Numbered from the stretch's first letter, positions 36,246-44,800 are shown. The stretch: 64,000 bases of DNA from Pelobacter sp. (GCA_030824515.1 JAVBXN010000016.1:17733-81732); one strand, 5' to 3'. Made by a program: numbers and translations. The notes: generated by a model not told the origin, from the sequence alone.

Positions 36246-36683
36246 TTACATGCCATGAAGAGCAGCATATGCTATTGAAACCATTCCAGCGATCAGTAAC
36301 ACTGACAAAAAAATCGAAGTAGCCAACCCTTCAAATCCTGTAACTAATGTAGACATTTTACTGCTTTCGTCATAGTAGACGTCAAAATCACCGTTTTTTA
36401 TTTTGTTTAATTGCTTATTTGTATTGATTTCGTTTTCTGAACCATACCCAGGATTGAAAAAACTGATTCTCTTTCCGGTGTACAATTTTCCTTCAACTTC
36501 ATATTCATATTTTACCTTAACGGAGAAAACTCTTGATCTGACGATTCTAAAATATAGGAGTTTGCCGGGCACATGCTTCCAATTTACTGATTTATAACCG
36601 TAATATGCGTTACGTGATAACAGTATTAATAAACAAATAAATATGAGTTCGAATACAGCGGGAATTAGATATTGTTCTGCCAT
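36246..36683 (-). CDS. DUF3592-like membrane protein
   Basis: 145 residues from the ATG at 36683 (GAGGA 9 nt upstream). Hydrophobic helices at both ends (LIPAVFELIFICLLILLS and SIFLSVLLIAGMVSIAYAAL) flank a beta-rich domain (SRVFSVKVKYEYEVEGKLYT ... FDVYYDESSKMSTLV). This is the DUF3592 plan. The gene is noticeably AT-rich compared with its neighbours, a sign of separate origin. Confidence 0.7.
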   Translation of the reverse strand: MAEQYLIPAVFELIFICLLILLSRNAYYGYKSVNWKHVPGKLLYFRIVRSRVFSVKVKYEYEVEGKLYTGKRISFFNPGYGSENEINTNKQLNKIKNGDFDVYYDESSKMSTLVTGFEGLATSIFLSVLLIAGMVSIAYAALHGM

Positions 36684-36772
36684 ATAAGTGTCCTCAATTC
36701 CGGGCAACTCCGCTGGCAGTGCCTCGGTCTATTTCAGTATCCTTTTCTTTTCCGCCGGCCAACTACCTGTTG

Positions 36773-36800
36773 ACCAGTTCACGCGCGCGCGTGAACTGGT
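36773..36800. repeat. 28-bp perfect palindrome
   Basis: Arms ACCAGTTCAC and GTGAACTGGT around an alternating GCGCGCGC centre, without a loop. It could form a cruciform or be a dimeric operator. No T-run follows. Confidence 0.75.
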
Positions 36801-36995
36801 GATCTACCCAAATGGAATATTTAGTTCGTGATCATGAGAAAGGTGACGGCAGTTAGGGCATGCTTATCTTCTCCCGTCACCTCTTGTACCACACCCTCAA
36901 ATATTAGAATACACAATATTTCGGACGTCCGAAGTTTTGTTACTCTCTGATATCATTGAGTTCACAGGCGAAATTTTTATTTTCAACGCCAACAT

Positions 36996-37027
36996 GAAAA
37001 AAGGGTGAGTAACAACATCACTCACCC
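36996..37027 (-). terminator. Minus-strand terminator
   Basis: GGGTGAGT (37003-37010) pairs with ACTCACCC (37020-37027) around a 9-nt loop; on the minus strand the hairpin is followed by six T (A run at 36996-37002). It would terminate transcripts coming from the DUF1801 and beta-lactamase genes. Confidence 0.75.
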
Positions 37028-37140
37028 CGCTACTGACTGTGCGCATCCGCCAGTCCAGCTATAAACTGCCGTCAGATCCGCCGTTCCAGATTTTCGGGAT
37101 AGGGATACTGTCAATTTTGTACCTTCATTTTTCCGTGATC

Positions 37141-37515
37141 TTATTTTTTGCCGGTTTTCTTCAAATTTTCCATGACACGAAATTCGACAATCTTCCGGAT
37201 CAGTTCGAGTGGCAAAGGCTTGTCAAGCGGGAACTGTACCGAGCCTTTCGCTTGCTTATAACCTTTGAGTTCATCTGCGAATGCCGCAATGCCACTGGGA
37301 GTTGGGTAGAAGCCGATATGATTCTTGAGAGCCGCGAAATGCACCAGATTGCCATTAAGGTAAAAGGTTGGAATCTGATAACTGATCTTCTCCATCGCCA
37401 GAGGTGCTGCCAGCTGGATTGTTGATCGCATTATCGACAGAATGGCCTGAATCTCCTTTGGGAATCCTTGTAAGTACTGATCAATCGATGAAATGCCGGA
37501 GTTCGGTTTATTCAT
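37141..37515 (-). CDS. DUF1801 (YdhG-like) protein
   Basis: 124 residues: QYLQGFPKEIQAILSIMRST, AMEKISYQIPTFYLNGNLVH, FAALKNHIGFYPTPSGIAAF and KGSVQFPLDKPLPLELI are the DUF1801 pattern. Soluble protein of unknown function. RBS AAAGGAG 8 nt before the ATG. Located 12 bp downstream of the beta-lactamase gene. Confidence 0.88.
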   Translation of the reverse strand: MNKPNSGISSIDQYLQGFPKEIQAILSIMRSTIQLAAPLAMEKISYQIPTFYLNGNLVHFAALKNHIGFYPTPSGIAAFADELKGYKQAKGSVQFPLDKPLPLELIRKIVEFRVMENLKKTGKK

Positions 37516-37527
37516 GCTGATTCTCCT

Positions 37528-38319
37528 TTAGCGATACATTGACGCTTTCTGCTTCAACACGTCCATCACTAGTTTTTGCCGTAACCCGGCATCTGCCGGT
37601 TTAGTCATCTCCATGTTCAGGGCAAAAAACCAGACGTTTCCGTTTGTCTCCAGATACCCCACGTACCAGCCGATCTGCGGCGCAGCCTGATTGCCGTAAC
37701 CGGCCCAACCGGTTTTGGCGCGCAGTGTGTACACTGGCGTCTGCTCGACGATCATGATCCGCTGCAACAGTTCGTAAGAAGAGGATTTGAAGGGGAGTTC
37801 CCGGCGATAGAGCCGCTTCAGGAACGCGACCTGTTCCAGGGCGCTGATCCGTAGTTCACCCTCCAGCCAGAAGCTGGTCGGCTCGGGTCCCGGTTTGGCA
37901 TTGCCATAGCCGATCCGGGCGAGTTGGCTTTCATACCTGGCCGCGCCGATGCGCCGGGCCAGCTCCTGATAAAACCAGACGCACGAGGATTTGAAGGCAC
38001 TCTCCAGGGTCTGGTCCTTGTTCCAGGCCGCCACTGACCTGTTCGTGCCGTCCCATTTCAGGGTGTCGTTTTCTTTGATCACCGCTGCGTCGAGGGCAAT
38101 CAGGGTGTTGGGGATCTTGAAGGTGGAGGCGGGGAGCAACGGCGTTGCGGCGCGGGCGTCGTTATGCGTGTAGCTGGTGACGCCGTCCAGCGAGGAGACA
38201 ACCAGCGTCCCGTTGACATTGTTTCCCTTGAACAGGGCCGCCAATTGGGCGTCTTCGGCAAGGGCGGAGGAGGCTGACAGGGCAAACAGGAGTATGAAGA
38301 TGGAGAGATGGCGCCACAT
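37528..38319 (-). CDS. Class D (OXA-type) beta-lactamase-like protein
   Basis: 263 residues with a signal peptide (FILLFALSASSALA). Active-site motifs are present in order: PASTFKIPN (Ser-x-x-Lys), SSCVWFYQ (Ser-x-Val), IGYGNAKPG (Tyr-Gly-Asn) and LRAKTGWAG (Lys-Thr-Gly). Length and spacing fit class D enzymes, which acylate and hydrolyse beta-lactams in the periplasm. Whether it confers measurable resistance cannot be told. Its ATG overlaps the TAA of a truncated upstream gene (TAATG), so the original operon partner is lost. Confidence 0.88.
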   Translation of the reverse strand: MWRHLSIFILLFALSASSALAEDAQLAALFKGNNVNGTLVVSSLDGVTSYTHNDARAATPLLPASTFKIPNTLIALDAAVIKENDTLKWDGTNRSVAAWNKDQTLESAFKSSCVWFYQELARRIGAARYESQLARIGYGNAKPGPEPTSFWLEGELRISALEQVAFLKRLYRRELPFKSSSYELLQRIMIVEQTPVYTLRAKTGWAGYGNQAAPQIGWYVGYLETNGNVWFFALNMEMTKPADAGLRQKLVMDVLKQKASMYR

Positions 38320-38411
38320 TACAGCCCCCCTTTAATTCCGCTGGTAAACAGCACGCCGATATCCAGCCGGATCTCCGTCAACCCCGCCCGTTCGTAAAGC
38401 TCCCGGCAACC
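38319..38411 (-). pseudogene. C-terminal fragment of a truncated gene upstream of the beta-lactamase
   Basis: The minus frame reads CRELYERAGLTEIRLDIGVL then FTSGIKGGL and stops at a TAA that overlaps the beta-lactamase ATG. The wording is reminiscent of the end of SAM methyltransferases or acetyltransferases. It is cut at its 5' side exactly where the PIN toxin gene ends, implying that the toxin-antitoxin pair was inserted or a deletion occurred. Confidence 0.5.
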
Positions 38412-38827
38412 TACGGCTTTGTAAATTGATCAAGAAAAGTGGTCGCGGTCACGGCAGGCACGGGCGAGTGCTGATAATCGGTGCAATTTGAGGTGATAAT
38501 GAAATCACAGCCATGAGATTCAGCCATTGCCGCCTGAAGAGAATCTTCAATATCTGTGAAACTCAACGCTGTCGAACGGATTACAATGGGAGCATCCATG
38601 CGGCAAATCGTGAAGGTTTCAGCTATAGTGACAATATACTGACGGATCTGGTCAGGCTGATGGGATTTTCTTGCAATATAGGAGATGTTGTTAATGGTAA
38701 TTGGGGCGACAAATCCTTCTGCCAGACCATTCTCAACAATTTTGAAGATCCGATGGGAATCCTGAAAGAAGGGCGGGCGCTGCAGCAGGATATCGAGAAA
38801 TATATTGGTATCAACGAGGATTTTCAA
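38411..38827 (-). CDS. PIN-domain toxin (VapC-type)
   Basis: 138 residues: N-terminal MKILVDTNIFLDILLQRPPF with the first catalytic Asp, then APITINNISYIARK, FTDIEDSLQAAMAESHGCDF (acidic centre) and IITSNCTDYQHS. Metal-dependent ribonuclease toxin of the PIN family expected. It overlaps the antitoxin gene by 4 bp. Confidence 0.82.
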   Translation of the reverse strand: MKILVDTNIFLDILLQRPPFFQDSHRIFKIVENGLAEGFVAPITINNISYIARKSHQPDQIRQYIVTIAETFTICRMDAPIVIRSTALSFTDIEDSLQAAMAESHGCDFIITSNCTDYQHSPVPAVTATTFLDQFTKP

Positions 38828-39108
38828 GAGTATTTCGCCAATAAGTATTCACTGCGACTGCTGCGATAATCAAGGTCAGCTTCTTTGACTATACCGATAA
38901 ATTTATCGCTACGAGAAGGAAGCGCGTCCAGTGAGGCCAGAGAAGGTGCTGAAAAGAGCGAGGGATTAGCGCCGGGATCAGGAAATGGAATAATGAGCGC
39001 CACCGTGCGTCCTCGTTTTTCAATAACTATTTTTTCGTGTTGTAGCTCAACCATGGATATATATCTGGAAAAATGTGACCGTGCCTCTGCTGCTGTGATT
39101 TTTACCAT
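38824..39108 (-). CDS. Phd/YefM-type antitoxin
   Basis: 94 residues from the ATG at 39108 (GAGGAGT 6 nt upstream). The DNA-binding/dimerisation start MVKITAAEARSHFSRYISMV and EKIVIEKRGRTVALIIP are typical for Phd/YefM. The longer C-terminal part should neutralise the PIN toxin. The gene precedes the toxin and overlaps it, the normal order. Confidence 0.82.
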   Translation of the reverse strand: MVKITAAEARSHFSRYISMVELQHEKIVIEKRGRTVALIIPFPDPGANPSLFSAPSLASLDALPSRSDKFIGIVKEADLDYRSSRSEYLLAKYS

Positions 39109-39486
39109 TTGGTACTCCTCGGCCTTCTGCATCAATGGCTGTACGTTCTGAAGTATAAAATACACGCCATGCTACATCAAGGGATTATTCCGCAAGACAT
39201 AGCCATACGTCAGTTCATTGCTGAATCAGATAGAAACAGGCTGACAAAAATCTTACACTGAAAGCGTCAGTGTTACACCCATAATTCTCATCTCGCTGCC
39301 GAAACCTTCAATAGTCTTTACCAGTCCGTCCCTCTTACCAGTCCCAAATGAGTCTTTCTTACAAATTATAATTATGAGCTATTGATAACGATTGACTGGA
39401 GTACCCTTCTGAAATCATTCTGCCGGCCGTTTTTGTCCCCAATTTGTTTTACAATTACGAATGCCCCCTCCGTAATCCCATCATCT
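39109..39486. other. Intergenic, nothing recognised
   Basis: About 380 bp upstream of the antitoxin and downstream of the flavodoxin-type reductase. It presumably holds the TA promoter; no clear -35/-10 pair, hairpin or frame was identified. Confidence 0.5.
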
Positions 39487-40122
39487 TCAGTGGATAAAGC
39501 TCATATATGTTTTGACCTCTCTTGGCGGCGGGGTAACCGTTCCCTTGCCATGCTCGACCAGCTTCATCAGCCAGGCCATGTTCTTCCCCAGCACTCGCAT
39601 GATCTGCACTCCTTCCGTGTCCTGCGTGACCTCTCCCGGGCTTCTGCCATGGATCACATTCCAGTAGTTGGAGGCAGGCATCAGCATCTCCGCATAGTTG
39701 ATGAAATTGTTCAGCTGCTCGAAGGTCGGAACGCCGCCGGAACGCCGCACCGCCACAACCGAGGCGCCCACCTTGTGCCGCAGCATGCCGTCATTGACGC
39801 CCGTCACGTAGAAGGCACGATCCAGGAACGACTTCATCGTGCCAGCAATAGCGGAATAGTGCACCGGTGAACTGAGGATGATGCCGTCCGCCGTTTTCAT
39901 CTTCTGGACCCACTCGTTGACCTCGTCACCTGGCAGGACACACTTTTCATTCTTGTTCTTGACGCACTGACCGCAGGCAACACAACCGCGGATCACCTTG
40001 TTGCCGACATGTACGATCTCGGTTTCGATCCCCGCCTGCTCCAGCTCCGCCGTCACCATCTTCAGCGCGTGCCAGGTATTGCCTTCCCTGTTGGGACTGC
40101 CGTTGAACGCCACTACTTTCAT
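39487..40122 (-). CDS. NAD(P)H-dependent FMN reductase / flavodoxin-family protein
   Basis: 211 residues: MKVVAFNGSPNREGNTWHAL phosphate-binding loop, VIRGCVACGQCVKNKNEKCV (Cys-rich, iron-sulfur flavoprotein-like), GIILSSPVHYSAIAGTMKSF and FLDRAFYVTG. Members transfer electrons from NAD(P)H through FMN, often to quinones or drugs. RBS GGGAGG before the ATG. Divergent from the HxlR regulator with a dyad operator between them. Confidence 0.9.
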   Translation of the reverse strand: MKVVAFNGSPNREGNTWHALKMVTAELEQAGIETEIVHVGNKVIRGCVACGQCVKNKNEKCVLPGDEVNEWVQKMKTADGIILSSPVHYSAIAGTMKSFLDRAFYVTGVNDGMLRHKVGASVVAVRRSGGVPTFEQLNNFINYAEMLMPASNYWNVIHGRSPGEVTQDTEGVQIMRVLGKNMAWLMKLVEHGKGTVTPPPREVKTYMSFIH

Positions 40123-40201
40123 ATCAATTCCCTCCCGTCAAATCCGGACTTTATTTTTTGCATCATGTGGGCTATCATCTTCCATAGGCTTTATTTAGTC
40201 A

Positions 40202-40226
40202 ACTACGTACTTACATGGTACGTAGT
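40202..40226. promoter_or_regulatory. Dyad operator between reductase and HxlR genes
   Basis: ACTACGTAC (40202-40210) and GTACGTAGT (40218-40226) form a perfect 9-bp inverted repeat with a 7-nt centre, in the 140-bp divergent intergenic region. It is the size expected for an HxlR dimer site. Confidence 0.75.
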
Positions 40227-40262
40227 ACCCATTCAGGAACCTTTATAATTCGGAGAAGTCAC

Positions 40263-40610
40263 ATGCAACCACAATCAGCAGCAGACCTCATGATCTATCG
40301 GGACAAAGAGTACAAATGCGGCATCGACGTAACCCTGGCAGTAGTCGGCGGGAAATGGAAGGCCTCGATCCTCTGGCACCTGGCGCTGCAGACCATGCGC
40401 TTTTCCGACCTGCAGCGCCAGTTTTCCGGCACCACCCGCAAGATGCTGACCCAGCAGCTGCGCGAGTTGGAGGCCGATGGTCTGGTACATCGCGAGGTCT
40501 ACCCCCAGGTGCCGCCCAAGGTGGAATACTCCCTCACCGAGAAAGGGAGAAGCATTTATCCGATTCTGGAAATGATGTGCAGCTGGGCGCGGGAGTATCT
40601 GCAGGATTGA
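40263..40610 (+). CDS. HxlR-family transcriptional regulator
   Basis: 115 residues from the ATG at 40263 (GGAGAAG 5 nt upstream). KCGIDVTLAVVGGKWKASIL, WHLALQTMRFSDLQRQFSGT, MLTQQLRELEADGLVHREVY and KVEYSLTEKGRSIYPIL are the winged-HTH HxlR motifs. A single Cys (YKCGID) lies at the usual redox-sensing place. Probably controls the divergent flavodoxin-type reductase and itself, responding to quinones, aldehydes or oxidants. Confidence 0.92.
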   Translation: MQPQSAADLMIYRDKEYKCGIDVTLAVVGGKWKASILWHLALQTMRFSDLQRQFSGTTRKMLTQQLRELEADGLVHREVYPQVPPKVEYSLTEKGRSIYPILEMMCSWAREYLQD

Positions 40611-40911
40611 GAACGATTGCGCCCTGGGTAGTATGAACACAGCAAAGGCGGCCGCTTGGAGTTGCGCAGAGTAAAGCAAGTGGGTCAGCATTTTAAGGTG
40701 TCTCTTAAAAATGTGATGGATATCGTTTAAAAATACAGGACTGGAATGATGATGGGGGCAGGTAATGAAGCATTCTGAAGGTGATTCATATTGGGGTGGA
40801 ATTGTAAAGTCTTAATCCATAATGTAATCTGACCGTTCGCCCATGATGAAAAGAGCCGGTTTATCCTGTTTATCAGGATCAGGTGATAAGGAATCTGCCG
40901 GCAGTGGCCGA
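40611..40911. other. Intergenic, nothing recognised
   Basis: About 300 bp between convergent genes with no gene, repeat or clear terminator. Confidence 0.5.
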
Positions 40912-41823
40912 TTACCAAAACAATTTAAGGACCAAACGACCAAAGGGAGCACAATCCAGGTACATTTTGTTTCTATTCCCCTCATAAAAAACAAACTCCC
41001 TGGCAAAGGCATACCCACCCGAAATCCCCAGCCTGATAAATGGAAACAGCTGGATTTCAGCGCCAGTCAACACCCGGTAGTCCCTGTAGCTTATGATGTC
41101 AGCCCCGATGGAAGTATCGTGAAGTCGATATTCGCCTCTGGAAAACTCGCCCGCCACAAAAACTTCTGTTTTCCTGTCCGGTTTGTAAATAACACCGGTG
41201 CGGGGGAATCCAAGGGCGAGAGCCCATTGTTCCGCGGGAAAATACAGAACCCCGATCACTGGCAATACCGGAATAGAATGGTTCTGTCCGGTATAGGCAA
41301 CCCCGCCAATAAAGGATAACTTCGGGGACATTTGATACGTTGCATGAAATGCAACCGGCAGCCTGATGTCGTTCGCATCCAAAGAGTTAAAGTCACTGCT
41401 GACCCCTGGTGAAGCCCTGAAACCCAGCGTGAGACTATCGCTTGAGTGATATTCACCGCCCAGATTTAACGAGAGTGTCTGCAATGAACCGGGCAAGCGT
41501 GCAGTCTCAGGGGCGTCAATTTCCCTGAGCGAATAGTTCACTCCTGTGGAAAGCTCAACTTTCGGATTAATCCTGAACCGTTTGGTAAATCCGGCTTTCA
41601 CCTCTACCATGCCGAGGTCGCTGCCAGTACCCCGGATTTCACTGCCAGGGAGCCAGGTAGTCTCGACGGAGGTTTCCCATAACGATTTCTGCGGCCGTTT
41701 AGCGATGGAAAGGACATCACCATTCTGTTCTTCAAGCTCGTCAATTTTTTGAGCCAGGGAGTACGATGAGACAAGAACAGTAAAAATGCAACAGAATGCA
41801 GAAATCGAAAGTTTCATATTCAT
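40912..41823 (-). CDS. Outer-membrane beta-barrel protein (DUF6268-like or related)
   Basis: 303 residues from the ATG at 41823 (AGGAAGG upstream). A signal peptide (MKLSISAFCCIFTVLVSSYS, cleavage after LAQ), an early acidic segment (KIDELEEQNGDVLSIAKRPQ) and alternating strand-like segments (VELSTGVNYSLREID, LGGEYHSSDSLTLGF, FVAGEFSRGEYRL) ending in Phe-Trp suggest a barrel of about 12 strands. A decayed copy lies at 27.1-28.0 kb with about 85% DNA identity by eye. Function unknown. Confidence 0.75.
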   Translation of the reverse strand: MNMKLSISAFCCIFTVLVSSYSLAQKIDELEEQNGDVLSIAKRPQKSLWETSVETTWLPGSEIRGTGSDLGMVEVKAGFTKRFRINPKVELSTGVNYSLREIDAPETARLPGSLQTLSLNLGGEYHSSDSLTLGFRASPGVSSDFNSLDANDIRLPVAFHATYQMSPKLSFIGGVAYTGQNHSIPVLPVIGVLYFPAEQWALALGFPRTGVIYKPDRKTEVFVAGEFSRGEYRLHDTSIGADIISYRDYRVLTGAEIQLFPFIRLGISGGYAFAREFVFYEGNRNKMYLDCAPFGRLVLKLFW

Positions 41824-42565
41824 TGAAGTTACCCTTCCTGATCCGTTATTTTTGCATGTGGGTATGGGTTCTAAAAATACCACTTTTCAATCTATTTACG
41901 CAAAAACTAACTTTTCAAGACCTGACTCCGCGGCCTTTCTTCTTTATTGCTCAAACAGGGGTTGTGTTCAACATTTCTACTATCAACCTAGCAATAGACC
42001 CTACGTCTCGACAAAAATATTCTGTTTAGTGAATCCAACGGCAGACAAGCCGTGCACGCTCTTGATATGGGGATCAGCACCATCCGAAAAATTTATACTG
42101 CTATAAACTTCCATGTTTTTTTACCAATCAACAAGTTTCTATATTTACAAATTATCATCTTTCATAGTGCCCGGAGTGGTTTCTACAGCTATAAACTTTT
42201 CCAGCTTCGTTCCTGACACTTGATACTTGAGGACAAGAAGCATATTACCAACCGGAAGGGAGGACACTTATTCTTGGAAAGAGGGGGATCAAAGCGTTTC
42301 TCTCTGACGCTAAAATATAGACAGGAGTAGAAAAGACGCGAAAATGGCTAGTTTTTTGAGCTAACCCTGGATTAGTTTTGAAGCGGAAAACGGGATTTGA
42401 AGCCATAAATCGGATTGTAGTAACAAGGAGACTCAACCAGTGGACACGATTTACAGGTCGAACCAAATTGGTCAAAAATTCAAGCCCGACAGAGCAGGAG
42501 GTATCTACTATCTTCACTTACTTAATATTGGATACCCTAAGGATGGTCCAATGCAACAGTCACAA
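41824..42565. other. AT-rich gene-poor region
   Basis: About 740 bp with only short, family-less frames. One frame (42440-42673, plus strand, GTG with GGAG upstream) begins MDTIYRSNQIGQKFKPDRAG but overlaps the better-supported minus-strand gene at 42566 and is not accepted. The low GC contrasts with the housekeeping region. Confidence 0.5.
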
Positions 42566-42769
42566 TTAATGAAAATTACAGTTGTTGTCGAAAGGACAAG
42601 CCGAACATTCTTTCATCGCATCGATGCATTGGGAATTCACGATATTAAACCGCTGGAAAATTTTTGTACTTGAACATGTTGGACAAACTTGTTCAGATGG
42701 ATCACAACTGCTCGAAGGGACAGAAAATTCGCAGTCACAATCGCCGCATATCAGATAACAATTTGACAT
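42566..42769 (-). CDS. Small Cys-rich zinc-ribbon-like protein
   Basis: 67 residues from the ATG at 42769 (AAGGAG 7 nt upstream). Nine Cys residues in CYLICGDCDCEFS, SCDPSEQVCPTCSSTKIF, QCIDAMKECSACPF and NNCNFH. The first two pairs form a rubredoxin- or FmdB-like ribbon; the last could bind zinc or a cluster. Family not identified. Stands alone. Confidence 0.6.
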   Translation of the reverse strand: MSNCYLICGDCDCEFSVPSSSCDPSEQVCPTCSSTKIFQRFNIVNSQCIDAMKECSACPFDNNCNFH

Positions 42770-42897
42770 AAAACAACTCCTTAACCGAATAATAGTTTTT
42801 CTAATGCGGGTATTACAACACCGCTTGTTCTTAGCCTTCAAATCTGATCATCATTTCATGTTGAAAGTGACAGAGCAGGTTACAATCACAGTGAGCT

Positions 42898-43461
42898 TCA
42901 GGTTGTGCAGATAGCAATGCCCTCAACAATAGCATCCGTAGACCTTATTCCGGCATAGACGTCGTTCAATGACGACAAGAAAGATGTCTGCACCTGCCGG
43001 GCAGGTACGATTTCACCATCCAGCATCAGGTCTCTCGTGGCACATGCATCTTTGGCAATCGTGCAGGTGAATCCCATGTCAAAGGCGGCTCGGACGGTGG
43101 CATCGACACACATGCTGGTCATCATGCCGCAGACCAGCAACTGGTCAATCCCGGCTATTTTGAGTCGTTCCCGCAGATCGGTCTCGCGGAAACTGTTTGG
43201 ATAGTGTTTGGTTATAATCGGCTCGCCGGCAAGCGGCAGTACGCTGGGGTGTATATCCACCCCGGATGTACCGGGCAGGAAGAAGGTTGCCATCGGCATA
43301 CTGGAGATGTGTTGAATATGGTAAACCGGCCACGAAGCCTTCCTAAAACAGTCCAGCAGCCTGGCTGCTGCTCCAGCTGCCTCCGTGGCGCAAACCAGTT
43401 CCATGCGCCCACCGGGGAAATAATCGTTTTGTATGTCGATCAGAATAAGTGCAATGCTCAT
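42898..43461 (-). CDS. Isochorismatase-family cysteine hydrolase
   Basis: 187 residues. The catalytic triad regions are present: ALILIDIQNDYFPGGRMEL (Asp), GEPIITKHYPNSF (Lys) and LLVCGMMTSMCVDATVRAAF (Cys). Relatives hydrolyse nicotinamide, carbamates or isochorismate; the substrate is not predictable. The gene stands alone, downstream of the panE-like gene on the same strand. Confidence 0.88.
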   Translation of the reverse strand: MSIALILIDIQNDYFPGGRMELVCATEAAGAAARLLDCFRKASWPVYHIQHISSMPMATFFLPGTSGVDIHPSVLPLAGEPIITKHYPNSFRETDLRERLKIAGIDQLLVCGMMTSMCVDATVRAAFDMGFTCTIAKDACATRDLMLDGEIVPARQVQTSFLSSLNDVYAGIRSTDAIVEGIAICTT

Positions 43462-43539
43462 GTTTTCCTGCCTTCTCTTCAGTGAGGATTTCCGCCCTCG
43501 ACAACCGCATCGGCCTCACATAGCCGAGACAAACTTATT

Positions 43540-43719
43540 TAGTTTCCGTCCGGAAAGGGTTCTTTTCCGCCATGGCGGTGTCAATCGTCGGTCTTGCTTG
43601 TGCGGCGTACTGGTGTACGCCTCCGCGCAATTCCTTGATTTTCTTGCCATGACGAAAAACTCCACCTTTCCGAATCGTAAACCAACAGTTTCACATCCGG
43701 AGTTTCCGGATGGAAACTA
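43540..43719. repeat. Palindromic element TAGTTTCCGTCCGGA family, one half-copy and one full copy
   Basis: A half-palindrome (43540-43554) and, 150 bp on, a near-perfect palindrome (about 43687-43719; arms AGTTTCACATCCGGA and TCCGGATGGAAACTA around GTT). The full copy starts 2 bp after the panE-like stop codon. A related copy sits right after the gene ending at 55325. The segment between the halves is non-coding and has no recognised gene. Confidence 0.65.
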
Positions 43720-43720
43720 T

Positions 43721-44698
43721 TTATGGATATAAACCGCGTATTGAAGCGAAGAGCCGTGCAAAGCCAAGCAGGGTATCGATGTTAGGTGTTTCCATACCAT
43801 TTTTTTGGCCTATTTCACGGACAGCACCAACCAGCGCATCAAGCTCAACGGGTCTGGCTGCCTCCACATCCTGAAGCATAGACGTCTTAAAGGCACCCAG
43901 TTTACGGGTCACTGCATTTCTCTCTTCTCCGCTCTGAGACACTTGGCAGCCGATTATTTTTCCGATCCGAGCGGCTTCATCCATAACACTAAGACAGAAT
44001 TTATTTACCAGGGGATCATCAAGTATTTTGTCACATGTCGCACCTGTGATTGCAGAGACAGGATTCATGGTCATATTTCCCCAAAGCTTGAACCAGATGT
44101 CCTGTTGAATATTCCGGGAAACAACCACATCTATCCCTGCCTGTGACAAAACCTTCTCGATCGTGGTGATACGCTCCGACACTGTGCCGTCAGGTTCGCC
44201 GATAATGAGCGTGTTACCAAAGGCATGCTTCACATTACCAGGTTCAATCAACGAAAAACTGCCGTGGACAACAGACCCGACTATGTTATGCGCAGGTATC
44301 GCGGCAGCAATCTCTCCGTCAGGGTCTACCGAACGGAGACGCATTCCCGAACAATCACCACCAAAATCATTAAAGAACCACCACGGCACGCCATTCATGG
44401 CCGTCACCACGATCGTATCGGGGCCTATTAGCGGGGCAATTTGTTTCGCAATCGCGCCCATCGCAGTGGCTTTTACGGCAATAACAACCAGATCCTGTAT
44501 GCCGAGCGCCCCCGGGGACTCAACCGCATTGATCTTTACCGAGAACGTTTCATTATTGGACTGCAAGCGAAGTCCGTGCTGCTGCAGCGCCTTTAATGTC
44601 GCACCTTTGGCAATAGCGCTGATTTCATTACCTGCATGTGCCAATCGAGCGCCGATATATCCCCCTACTGCACCGACCCCATAGATACATATTTTCAT
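43721..44698 (-). CDS. Ketopantoate reductase-like protein (PanE/ApbA family)
   Basis: 325 residues from the ATG at 44698 (AAAAGGA upstream). ICIYGVGAVGGYIGARLAHA is the NADPH-binding loop; VVIAVKATAMGAIAKQIAPL, TIVVTAMNGVPWWFFN and FKLWGNMTMNPVSAITGATC follow the family plan with the catalytic Lys region. It may make pantoate or act on another 2-oxo acid; PanE paralogues are common. MFS gene lies upstream on the same strand. Confidence 0.85.
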   Translation of the reverse strand: MKICIYGVGAVGGYIGARLAHAGNEISAIAKGATLKALQQHGLRLQSNNETFSVKINAVESPGALGIQDLVVIAVKATAMGAIAKQIAPLIGPDTIVVTAMNGVPWWFFNDFGGDCSGMRLRSVDPDGEIAAAIPAHNIVGSVVHGSFSLIEPGNVKHAFGNTLIIGEPDGTVSERITTIEKVLSQAGIDVVVSRNIQQDIWFKLWGNMTMNPVSAITGATCDKILDDPLVNKFCLSVMDEAARIGKIIGCQVSQSGEERNAVTRKLGAFKTSMLQDVEAARPVELDALVGAVREIGQKNGMETPNIDTLLGFARLFASIRGLYP

Positions 44699-44800
44699 AA
44701 GATTTCCTTTTAGTCGTATTTTCATGATTCATTTTTTGCAGTGACTACCGGATTATGGACCAACACTGCCCTTGAAGAAAAAACACTCGTGATAAATCAG

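Larger units (their letters stand above)
36684..37140. other. Intergenic region with strong palindromes
   Basis: No gene seen in 457 bp. It contains the 28-bp perfect palindrome (36773-36800), a looser inverted repeat AGGTGACGG / CCGTCACCT at about 36840 and 36875, and a minus-strand terminator (36996-37027). Confidence 0.6.

Noticed and set aside
42440..42673. Plus-strand 77-codon frame with GGAG upstream
   Set aside because: Overlaps the Cys-rich minus-strand gene that has a better RBS and a clear zinc-ribbon pattern; no family match by eye.
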